This document shows positions 35,583 through 43,609 of a stretch of DNA of 64,000 nucleotides, in pieces (positions within the stretch are counted from its first letter, which is position 1; every line of letters starts with the position of its first letter). Position numbers and translations under genes: made by a program. A model generated the notes under the pieces. It saw only the letters and a program-made list of their open reading frames with translations. It was not told the origin of the DNA and did no database searches. This DNA is from Oscillospiraceae bacterium (GTDB lineage: Bacteria > Bacillota > Clostridia > Oscillospirales > Oscillospiraceae): assembly GCA_021205095.1 (NCBI GenBank), contig JAJPYE010000013.1:1-64000 (forward strand), given 5' to 3'.

Positions 35583-37499
35583 CTATATGTTCAGCGCGGC
35601 GGCCAATCCCTCGCGGGTGCACCATTCCACGGTGCGGGCCTTCACGCAGTCGCCAATCTCAAAGAAGCTGTCCGCCGTGTGCATAAAGGCGTCCGCCTGC
35701 TCCCGCTGGGGCCGCAGGCCCACGGCCAGCAGTACGCTGTCCGTTTTGATGGCCGCCGCCTCTCCTTCCCTCTCATAGCGGACAAGGCCAGGTTCGATGC
35801 CGGTGCATTTCGCCCCGGTAAGCACATGGATGTGGTCAGCGTGATCACGCACTTCCACCATCAGCTCATCCCGGTGGGTCTTACTGGCGTCCCCCGCAAG
35901 CTGGGGCAGCATTTCCAGCAGGGTCACATCCAACCCCAGGCGCTGAAGATGGACCGCTGTCTCCAGGCCCACCTGACCGCCGCCGATAATCACGGTCTTT
36001 TTGCCAAGCTCGTCCTCATGTCCATAAGCGGACACGGCGGTGCGGGCGTTTTCCGTGCCGGGGATGAATTTCGGTATCACCGGCTGTGAACCGAGGGCGG
36101 CAATAACGCCGTCAAAGCCCTCGGTCATTTCCGGGGTAGCTTCCGTGTTCAGGCGGACAGTCACGTTGCTCTTTTCAAGCTGGGCGATAAGCCAGTTTTT
36201 ATAGTTCGCCAGGGGCCATTTGAAGCTGACGTGGTCGGCATATTCCAAAAGCCCGCCCAGATGGGCCTGCTTTTCAAACAGGGTGACGCTGTGGCCCAGG
36301 CGGTCACATTCCAGGGCCGCGTACATACCGGCGGGGCCGCCGCCGATCACCGCCACCTTTTTCTTCGCGGCAGGCTGGGGAATTTTTGCCACGGCGTCCT
36401 CCTGACCACAGCGTGGATTCACCGCACAGACCATGTATTGCCCATAGTTATCGGAATCGTGGCAGCGCATACACTTGATGCAGGGAACTACGTCCTCTCC
36501 ATGACCTTCCACAGCCTTATGAATCCACTCCGGGTCAGCAAAAAATTCCCGTGCCACAACAACGAAATCCGCCTTGCCCTGAGAAAGTATATCCTCGCAG
36601 TCGTCCAGACTGGTGATGCCGCCGATGGCGGATACATAGCACTGATTCAGGCAGCCGCTCTTTTTGAAATGCTCGGCAATAAACACGTTGGGATTCGGAG
36701 GCAGGAAGCCGCACGGGTGCGTCCAGGTCATCCAGTCGGGGTTGTGCATACCGGCGCTGGCCTGGATAATGTCACAGTAGGGCTGGAGCTGTTTGGCAAT
36801 ACGCAGGCCCTCATCCAGGTCGATACCGCCCTGCTGGAACTCCGTGCCGGACATGCGCACGTCGATGATGAAGTCCGGGCCGACGGCCTCACGAATACCC
36901 TTCAAAATTTCCACAGGATAGCGGCAGCGGTTTTCCGTGGAGCCGCCGTACTCATCGGTGCGCTTGTTCGTATACGGCGACAGGAACTGCGCTATGGGGA
37001 TAGAGTGCCCGAAATGGAGCATGACCCCGTCAAAGCCAGACGCCTTGAGGGTCAGGGCCGCTTCGATATATTCGTTTTTAAACCATTCCATCTTGTCCCT
37101 GGGAATCTCCCGGCCCAGAACCGGGTCGCCCATAATGGAGCAGCCGTCGGAGACGGTATAGCCGTCCGGGAAGATGCCGATAAGCTCCATGGTGCATTTG
37201 GCCCCATAGAGATGAATCCGTCCGGCCAGGTCGCAGAGCCGGTTCGTATGATTCGGCACCTTTAAATCCCAGGAGCAGTGCTTGCCGTCGTCATGGCCGC
37301 CGCCAATGCTGGCCCCGGCGCAGGTGACAAGCCCCGCCCCGGCGGCGGCACGGCGTTCAAAAAAGCGGATAGCCTCCTCGGTGGGATAGGGCTGGCCGCT
37401 GGAGGAGGTATGTATGGTACTGGGCGCAGAGATGATGCGGTTTTTCAGCACCGCTCCCGCCACCCGAATGGGGGAAAATACATGGGAATATGGTTTCAT
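35583..37499 (-). CDS. Old Yellow Enzyme-type Fe-S flavoprotein (NADH:flavin oxidoreductase / 2,4-dienoyl-CoA reductase family)
   Basis: The 638-residue three-part enzyme has an N-terminal FMN TIM barrel (about 1-340; FSPIRVAGAVLKNRII, HFGHSIPIAQFLSPYTNKRTDEYGGS). A [4Fe-4S] site follows (CIKCMRC..VCAVNPRCG). A FAD/NAD Rossmann pair completes it (VAVIGGGPAGMYAAL near 375 and TVIIGGGQVGLETA near 490). The family includes FadH, 2-enoate reductase and the bile-acid enzymes BaiCD/BaiH; it reduces activated C=C bonds. The substrate cannot be told from sequence. The start at 37499 has AAAGGAG upstream. It is monocistronic, with a 12-bp hairpin in its leader. Confidence 0.85.
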   Translation of the reverse strand: MKPYSHVFSPIRVAGAVLKNRIISAPSTIHTSSSGQPYPTEEAIRFFERRAAAGAGLVTCAGASIGGGHDDGKHCSWDLKVPNHTNRLCDLAGRIHLYGAKCTMELIGIFPDGYTVSDGCSIMGDPVLGREIPRDKMEWFKNEYIEAALTLKASGFDGVMLHFGHSIPIAQFLSPYTNKRTDEYGGSTENRCRYPVEILKGIREAVGPDFIIDVRMSGTEFQQGGIDLDEGLRIAKQLQPYCDIIQASAGMHNPDWMTWTHPCGFLPPNPNVFIAEHFKKSGCLNQCYVSAIGGITSLDDCEDILSQGKADFVVVAREFFADPEWIHKAVEGHGEDVVPCIKCMRCHDSDNYGQYMVCAVNPRCGQEDAVAKIPQPAAKKKVAVIGGGPAGMYAALECDRLGHSVTLFEKQAHLGGLLEYADHVSFKWPLANYKNWLIAQLEKSNVTVRLNTEATPEMTEGFDGVIAALGSQPVIPKFIPGTENARTAVSAYGHEDELGKKTVIIGGGQVGLETAVHLQRLGLDVTLLEMLPQLAGDASKTHRDELMVEVRDHADHIHVLTGAKCTGIEPGLVRYEREGEAAAIKTDSVLLAVGLRPQREQADAFMHTADSFFEIGDCVKARTVEWCTREGLAAALNI

Positions 37500-37528
37500 G
37501 GTTGCCGCTCCTTTGGTCTTTTTCCACA

Positions 37529-37558
37529 TTGCGGAGGGCCGGTGAAGGCCCTCCGCAA
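37529..37558 (-). promoter_or_regulatory. perfect hairpin in the leader of the OYE-type gene
   Basis: TTGCGGAGGGCC (37529-37540) and GGCCCTCCGCAA (37547-37558) form a perfect 12-bp stem with a 6-nt loop, 30 bases before the start codon. No T-run follows on either strand, so it may regulate translation or stability, or be a protein-binding palindrome. Confidence 0.45.
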
Positions 37559-37717
37559 CATGAAAGGAATTGAAAAATATGAAGAAATGTATGAAGACTT
37601 TTTACATTATCTCCCGCTCTGTTATTCCCTCTCATTGCGGGAAGCTGTCAGACAACTCCCCGCAACAGAAAGGAACACTGGAGGGGAACATATGAAGATA
37701 TGTTAGGATATACTGTC

Positions 37718-39874
37718 TCAGGCAGGGATGATTACAATGTCGCCCTCGTAGGTTTCGCCGGGGATAATCTCGGTCTCCACGCCGTCCACGGTCATGGTGC
37801 CGTTGATGACGCAGTCCTCGCCCACGATGAGCATGGTCAGATAGCTCTCGCCAGTGACGAACCAGGTAGTGCCGTTGGTCAGCTCAACGATAACGCCGTT
37901 GTCAACAGCCTCGCAGGCCACGTCCGTGAAGTCGGACAGCAGGTAGTGCCAGCTCACATCGGTCTCATCCCAGCCGTTCTCCTCGAACCACTCCTCGTCC
38001 GCGTACTCGTCCCACCAGTCGGGGGAGGCGATCACGCCGATTTCCTCGCCGTCGTCGTTCACATAGGTGTAGGTGTAATCGCTGTGATAGGCGTGGGAGG
38101 CGGAGATGGTGCCAGTGTAAGTGCCGATGTTGTCAAGAATGACATACATATTCATGACAGCCGCGCTGTTGTTATAGGCAGTGTTGCTGCCGGAGGAGTT
38201 ATACATATCGCCGGTCAGCTCCTCCATGTTGGAGAAAGTAGCGGTAACAAGGTGGTCGCCATTGCTCTCGCTGGTGGAGGTGGTCAGGTCGTTCATCTCC
38301 TCCAGGGTGCGGGTGCGCTCGCGGGTGTCCTCGTTATTGACGGTCAGTTCCTCATAGCTTACGTTGAACACATTGCCGCTTACACGGTCGTCCGTGCTCT
38401 GTCCGGGGTCGTCGCAGTCGGCAACCTGGAGAATCACATTGCTGCCGGATACCAGGGTGGCGTCGTCCACAAAGATATTCACAGGATAGCCCTTGATGAC
38501 CATGGTGGAGCCGCCGGTGTAGAACTCGGTACCGTCGTTGATGATGATGGTGCCGACAGAATCATAGTTGGAGGCGCGCATATCGTCATAGGACATGATG
38601 CCGATGCGCTCGGAATAGACCACAGTGTTCTTGGCCTCGTAGCCTTCCTCGGCCAGAACTTCCTCCAGGGCATAAATCTCATAGCCCTCATTGTCCTTCA
38701 GGAAGGCGCTGTTCGCGCTCTCCAGGGTGGACACGATGCTGGTCAGGCTCTCCTCGGAGCTGCTTGTATAGACAACCGTGGGGCCTTCGTTGGCCAGGAT
38801 GCAGGCATAGGTGGGGGTGTAGATCGTGGAACCGGCAAATACGCCCAGCATATCGCCGATGATCAGCGTGCCATAGCCAGAGGGTTCGCCGTCGCTGGTG
38901 GTAATAACGTTATCCTTGTAGTCGTCCTCATAGAAATCGAAGTTCTCGATCTGCTCCTCAGTAGGCCCTTCCTCCAGGTCAACGGACAGGCCGCCGGTGA
39001 TGGCCGCCGTGCTGTTGATGAAGATCAGATTCGCACTGGTGGAGCAACCGTCGAAGCTGAGAACTCCCCACTTCTCCGCCATAATAGTGCTGTTATAATA
39101 AGTGGTGGTGCCGTTGGTCAGCAGGTTAGTGCCGCGGGCGTTGCCGTCCAGGCCCAGCACCCAGGGAACGGCGATCATGTTGTTGGTATCGGATGTGCCT
39201 ACATAACCCTCCACCGGCTCACCGTCATGGGTGGCAAAGGTAGAGTTCTTGATAAGAACCTTGGCGGTGCCGTCGATGACCAGGGATGTGCGAACCACGC
39301 CGCTGTTGTCGATGGTCACGTTGTCGATCGTCACCTCCGCGTCCCCGGCGGCAAAGATAGCCGCGCCGAAGCCCTGGAAGTCGCTGCCGCCGTTGCCGGT
39401 CAGGTTGAACGTAGTGTCAGTAATGGTGTAGGAACCGCCGGTTATGATGACGCCGTTGAAGTTCTCACCTTCGGAGGTGATGGAACCGCCGGTCAGGCCC
39501 TCATCGTCATATTCGCCGTCCACAATGGCCTCGGTGACGCTGTAATCCTCGTTGATACCGTCCTCGTCCACATACAGAGCGGTACGGTAAGCCTTTGTAT
39601 AGTTGCCAACGGTGAACCGCTCAGTGGTGACAAGAACACCGCCTTCGGGAATCTCATCCCCTTCCTCATAGTCCATCTCCACGCCGTCCACCACAAGGGT
39701 CGTCAGGGGCGTGGTGTCTACTTCCACCTCGCCGGACGCTTCGCCAGACGCAGATGCTTCGCCGGACGCGGACGCCTCGCCAGACGCCTCGCTGGAGGCG
39801 AAGGCTGTCATGCTCAGACTGAGCATCAGGCAAAGGGCCATTAACAGGGCCAATGCTTTACGCAGTTGCTTCAT
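37718..39874 (-). CDS. secreted acidic repeat protein, beta-helix-like (paralogue of 1-582)
   Basis: The 718-residue protein has a signal peptide (MKQLRKALALLMALCLMLSLSMTAFA). A low-complexity stretch of repeated SASGEA units follows. A long body of short beta-strand turns comes next (GGSYTITDTTFNLTG, AEVTIDNVTIDNSG, AKVLIKNSTFATHDG, TTYYNSTIMAEKWGVLSFDGCSTSANLIFINSTAAITGG), typical of right-handed beta-helix folds. The C-terminal module also occurs in the protein at 1-582. It has no anchor motif, so it is released or bound through another protein. AGGAGG precedes the ATG. Function unknown; adhesin or glycan-binding roles are guesses. Confidence 0.8.
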   Translation of the reverse strand: MKQLRKALALLMALCLMLSLSMTAFASSEASGEASASGEASASGEASGEVEVDTTPLTTLVVDGVEMDYEEGDEIPEGGVLVTTERFTVGNYTKAYRTALYVDEDGINEDYSVTEAIVDGEYDDEGLTGGSITSEGENFNGVIITGGSYTITDTTFNLTGNGGSDFQGFGAAIFAAGDAEVTIDNVTIDNSGVVRTSLVIDGTAKVLIKNSTFATHDGEPVEGYVGTSDTNNMIAVPWVLGLDGNARGTNLLTNGTTTYYNSTIMAEKWGVLSFDGCSTSANLIFINSTAAITGGLSVDLEEGPTEEQIENFDFYEDDYKDNVITTSDGEPSGYGTLIIGDMLGVFAGSTIYTPTYACILANEGPTVVYTSSSEESLTSIVSTLESANSAFLKDNEGYEIYALEEVLAEEGYEAKNTVVYSERIGIMSYDDMRASNYDSVGTIIINDGTEFYTGGSTMVIKGYPVNIFVDDATLVSGSNVILQVADCDDPGQSTDDRVSGNVFNVSYEELTVNNEDTRERTRTLEEMNDLTTSTSESNGDHLVTATFSNMEELTGDMYNSSGSNTAYNNSAAVMNMYVILDNIGTYTGTISASHAYHSDYTYTYVNDDGEEIGVIASPDWWDEYADEEWFEENGWDETDVSWHYLLSDFTDVACEAVDNGVIVELTNGTTWFVTGESYLTMLIVGEDCVINGTMTVDGVETEIIPGETYEGDIVIIPA

Positions 39875-40040
39875 GGATATTTCCTCCTAAAAAAGATTTG
39901 TCATATCGCTGACATGGAACTGCTTTCAGCATAGCAGGCGAAGCTGAAAAAAACCTTAAAACGGCAAAAATTTCTTTTTTGATTTCAAGTTGCCGAAATT
40001 CCTAAAGCATGGTATTGTTATTGTAAAGTCAAGAAAAGAG

Positions 40041-40733
40041 GTGATATGTACGCGCATACTTATCATTGAAGACGAGGAACGGATGGCCCGGACGGTGCAA
40101 AATCTGCTGGTGAAGCACGGCTATTCTGCGGACATCGCCTTTGACGGAGAGATGGGTCTGGATTACGTTCTGACTGGCTCCTATGACCTGGTGATACTGG
40201 ACATCATGCTCCCGCGGCTGAACGGCTATCAGGTGCTGGAGGCTGTGCGCCGCCATGGACTTCAGACCCCTGTGCTGATGCTCTCCGCCCGCTCGGACGT
40301 GGAGGATCGCATCGAAGGGCTGGACAAAGGGGCGGACTATTACCTGGCAAAGCCCTTTTCTTCCGGGGAGCTGCTGGCCTGCCTTCGGGCGCTGCTGCGC
40401 CGCCCCAAGGAGATAAGCTCCTCGCAGCTCACCTATGGGGACATTGTGCTGGACACGGACAGCGGCAGGCTCTCCAAGGGGGATAAGTCCGTCATGCTCA
40501 ACAAAAAAGAGCGGGACGTTCTGCGTCTGCTCATGCAAAAGGAGGGGCAGCCTGTCAGCCGGGATGCGCTATTTTCAAACGTATGGGGCATCGACAGCGG
40601 CGCGGAAAGCAATGTGGTGGAGGCGTATATGAGCTTTCTGCGGAAAAAGCTGGCCTTTGTGCAGTCTGATTTACGCATTACCAGCCTCCGACGCATCGGC
40701 TACTGCCTGTCCATGGAGGAATCGTCGCCATGA
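40041..40733 (+). CDS. OmpR-type response regulator (start codon uncertain)
   Basis: The 230-residue regulator has a receiver domain (RILIIEDEERMARTVQ, phospho-acceptor Asp near 54 in VILDIMLPRLNG, YLAKPF) and a winged-helix DNA-binding domain (MLNKKERDVLRLLMQ..RRIGYCLSM). The given start is the nearest legal codon, GTG, but that GTG is part of the GAGGTGAT ribosome site. The usual Met of MRILIIEDE falls on ACG at 40050, six bases after GAGGTG. A TTG at 39990 has no ribosome site. It overlaps the histidine kinase gene by four bases, forming one operon. Confidence 0.88.
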   Translation: MICTRILIIEDEERMARTVQNLLVKHGYSADIAFDGEMGLDYVLTGSYDLVILDIMLPRLNGYQVLEAVRRHGLQTPVLMLSARSDVEDRIEGLDKGADYYLAKPFSSGELLACLRALLRRPKEISSSQLTYGDIVLDTDSGRLSKGDKSVMLNKKERDVLRLLMQKEGQPVSRDALFSNVWGIDSGAESNVVEAYMSFLRKKLAFVQSDLRITSLRRIGYCLSMEESSP

Positions 40734-41938
40734 GCGTAACAAAAAAGCTGCGGGTGAAATTCGTAGCCGTGTTTATGATTTCCATGCTGGTGTTCGCCGT
40801 GGCCCTGAGCGCCGTTATATACTATGAACACAGGGCCGAGCTGGAACGGGACTGCATGGTGTATCTGCTGAACATCAATAACTATGTGAACACGGCGGAC
40901 GTGCGCCCGGCAGAGCAGGAATTTGCCTCCTATCCCCCCTATTTCGTGTTGGAAATTACGGATTATGGCGAGGAGGCGGAGATTACCCTGGGGGATTTTT
41001 TCCTGGCCGACCAGGGCCTGACGGCGGAATCGCTCATGGACATCATGTCCACCCAGGTGGAGGAAACCGGCATTTTAAGCGATTATAACGTCCGTTACTA
41101 CAACGGCGTCCGACAGAGCGGCACCCACCGCATTTCATTTATCGACATTGACTATATCACCAACGAGCTGAACAGCCTCCTGCTGCACATTGTTTTGTTC
41201 GTCATTCCCAGCCTGGGCGTGTTGTTTCTTCTGTCGCTGCTGCTGTCCTGGTGGTTTGCCAAGCCCGCCAAGGACGCCATGGAGGATCAGCGCCGGTTCA
41301 TCTCCTCCGCCTCTCATGAGCTGAAAACGCCTATTTCCATTATCACCACCAATATGGATCTCCTCTCCGAGGTGGAGGACATCAGCGACCCCAACTATGA
41401 GTTTTGCTGCGACAACATCCGCCATGAGTGCGACCGCATGAGCGGCCTGGTGGGGGCCATGCTGTGGCTGGCCCTGCCCGGCAGCCGGGACAAGCACGAG
41501 AACGCCGCCACGGTGGATTTCTCCCAGCTTTTGGAGCAGGAGGCCCTGCGCTTTGAGGTGATGGCCTTCGACCAGAAGCTGGCCCTGGAGGTGGACTGCG
41601 CCCCCGGCCTGACCGTCAAGGGTGATGAAACGCAGGTAACGCGGGTCATCGACGTTCTGGTGGAAAACGCCTTAAAATACTGCGACCCCGACGGCGGCAT
41701 AAAAATAACGGCGGCCCCTTCCGGCAGCCGCCGCGTAATCTTCACCGTGGCCAGCACCGGCCAGGAAATCCCCAGGGAGGTGCGGGACAGCATTTTTAAG
41801 CCCTTCTATCAAATCGACAGCACCCGCCACGGCGCCGGCCTGGGCCTCTCCATCGCCCAGGAAATCGTCTCCTCCATGCACGGCTCCATAAAGCTGGAAT
41901 ACCGGGACGGGCAGAATTGCTTCGTGGTGGAGATGTAA
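40730..41938 (+). CDS. sensor histidine kinase
   Basis: Partner of the response regulator just upstream. The 402-residue protein has two membrane spans (about 11-31 and 151-175) around a 120-residue outer sensor domain. The phospho-acceptor helix is SSASHELKTPISI (His 196), and a C-terminal ATPase domain contains LVENALKYCDPDGG and GAGLGLSIAQEIV. The outer domain is not one I recognise. The ATG overlaps the regulator's stop (ATGA). Confidence 0.92.
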   Translation: MSVTKKLRVKFVAVFMISMLVFAVALSAVIYYEHRAELERDCMVYLLNINNYVNTADVRPAEQEFASYPPYFVLEITDYGEEAEITLGDFFLADQGLTAESLMDIMSTQVEETGILSDYNVRYYNGVRQSGTHRISFIDIDYITNELNSLLLHIVLFVIPSLGVLFLLSLLLSWWFAKPAKDAMEDQRRFISSASHELKTPISIITTNMDLLSEVEDISDPNYEFCCDNIRHECDRMSGLVGAMLWLALPGSRDKHENAATVDFSQLLEQEALRFEVMAFDQKLALEVDCAPGLTVKGDETQVTRVIDVLVENALKYCDPDGGIKITAAPSGSRRVIFTVASTGQEIPREVRDSIFKPFYQIDSTRHGAGLGLSIAQEIVSSMHGSIKLEYRDGQNCFVVEM

Positions 41939-42056
41939 TGGCAAACCGACTTTCCGATACTGGACGTAGCCCAAAAAGGCTCTCCGTCCGCATTACCATA
42001 TCCGACCATATCACTGCAATATTTCTCACCACAGTTTCGATGCAGAAACAATATGG

Positions 42057-43334
42057 TCAGCGATAATTGAAAACATATTCAGCATTACTATGATTGAATG
42101 AAAAATACACTTGCAGTGAAGCTTCATCAGAATCCGCAATTTCCGCCGGTATCGAAAACAGCAAATGCATATAAGTGGTCTCATTCGGCGCAAGACTAAC
42201 GGAAGCGGCCATCACGATAAATTTAAGGCTGTCTCTGGCCTCATTTTCAAACGCCAGTGCTCCAGAATATGTGGTCTCTCCGCCACTGACAAGACCTGCC
42301 AGCATATCTCCATCCGAAGAAAAGAAGCTTGTACCCACCGTAAATTCTTCCTCTGACGTATTTTTGTAGCAAATACAGATGTCTATATATTTCTCACCAT
42401 CATCCGCTTTTGCATAAGTGGTTCCGATCGGCATTGCTGCATAGACCTTTTCAGAAATATTCGCATAGACAATATACGCTTCATAGATGCCTTCCTCTTT
42501 CATGAGATCCCCTATTGAGACATCCCCGCCGGATATCTCCGTATAGCTTTCAACTGCGCCATTTGTCACCAAATCACCTGCGTCTGTCGGATTGTTGACC
42601 ATATACATATAATTGTTTCCTTCAATACTAAAAAACATCTGCAATGCCCTGCCGTTTGTTTCATATTCATCTGATATGCCAAACACAAGATGAATGTACG
42701 CAGTTTCCTGTGACGCAACCATGTCCGAAGATGTAAGCCCTGAACGTTGATCCTTCTCCAAGAAGAACTGGGCAAATTCCCGCTCCGTCCATCCACACAG
42801 AAGCGCTGCACTCATCACATCAGATACGTTTGCTTCCAGGTCACTCAAATTGGTATACGCAATACACACATCCACATAGACTTCACCATCCTTTGCCTGC
42901 AAATAAGAATATCCACCATCTTCTGGGATAACGGTGGGAACCACCTTATCCGTAATCAATGCGTATTCTATGACAACCTCTGCGATTCCATCAATTCTTA
43001 CTGCCTGATCCTGTAAAACCACCTCATAGTTTCGATCCGCTTCTGCAATCGTTACTGCACTCGTCGCTACAGGAACTCCATCAGCAGACGAGGTCTGGGA
43101 TTTTGTTTCTTCTTCTGTTTTCGGTTCTGTCTCCGACAATGTTTCTGATTCCAACTGTGTCTCTATTGCCTCGCTATCTGCGGAATCGGAAACAGCCTCA
43201 TCCAAAATGGATGCCGAATCACTTGCGAATTCTGGTGAACTATCGCCTGCTTCCTGATTACTACATGCCACACTGGTAAATGCCAGGCTAAACGCAAGCA
43301 CTGTGATAATTAATTTCTTCATTTTCTGCTTCAT
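42057..43334 (-). CDS. lipoprotein with two DUF4352-like domains, AT-rich
   Basis: The 425-residue protein has a lipoprotein signal (KKLIITVLAFSLAFTSVAC, lipobox SVAC) and an acidic Ser/Glu linker to about residue 90. Two similar beta modules follow (EVYVDVCIAYTNLSDLEANV.. and EKYIDICICYKNTSEEEFTV..), resembling the DUF4352/DUF5067 Ig-like fold. The ATG at 43334 is preferred because it directly precedes the signal; AGGAGAAG lies about 15 bases upstream. The gene is clearly richer in A+T than everything around it, suggesting recent acquisition. Function unknown. Confidence 0.75.
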   Translation of the reverse strand: MKQKMKKLIITVLAFSLAFTSVACSNQEAGDSSPEFASDSASILDEAVSDSADSEAIETQLESETLSETEPKTEEETKSQTSSADGVPVATSAVTIAEADRNYEVVLQDQAVRIDGIAEVVIEYALITDKVVPTVIPEDGGYSYLQAKDGEVYVDVCIAYTNLSDLEANVSDVMSAALLCGWTEREFAQFFLEKDQRSGLTSSDMVASQETAYIHLVFGISDEYETNGRALQMFFSIEGNNYMYMVNNPTDAGDLVTNGAVESYTEISGGDVSIGDLMKEEGIYEAYIVYANISEKVYAAMPIGTTYAKADDGEKYIDICICYKNTSEEEFTVGTSFFSSDGDMLAGLVSGGETTYSGALAFENEARDSLKFIVMAASVSLAPNETTYMHLLFSIPAEIADSDEASLQVYFSFNHSNAEYVFNYR

Positions 43335-43451
43335 TTTAAATTTCACTTCTCCTATATAATTTTTGCGGTTATTCATGGCAGGTAATCTTAAATATATTAC
43401 ATATACTACAATAATGTAAAACCCTCTGTCAAGCAGACAATGAAAAAACGA

Positions 43452-43490
43452 AAAAGCTGGCAGCCTGGGTGTGAAATTCGCCCAGCTTTT
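43452..43490. terminator. hairpin upstream of the lipoprotein gene
   Basis: AAAAGCTGG (43452-43460) pairs with CCAGCTTTT (43482-43490), and CTCCTTTTTTGC follows on the plus strand. No plus-strand gene ends here, so its role is unclear. Confidence 0.45.
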
Positions 43491-43565
43491 CTCCTTTTTT
43501 GCTCTTTGCAAGCTTAGAACAACAGCTCCGGCTTGAACGGTGCTGCTGTTCTTTGACAGACTAAC

Positions 43566-43594
43566 AAGCGCCGGGGAAATCCCGGCGCTTGGTT
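43566..43594 (-). terminator. terminator of the beta-eliminating lyase gene
   Basis: AAGCGCCGGG and CCCGGCGCTT form a 10-bp stem around a 5-nt loop. On the minus strand it is followed by GTTAGTCTG, 17 bases after the stop. Confidence 0.7.
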
Positions 43595-43609
43595 GATATT
43601 TGCAGTTTT

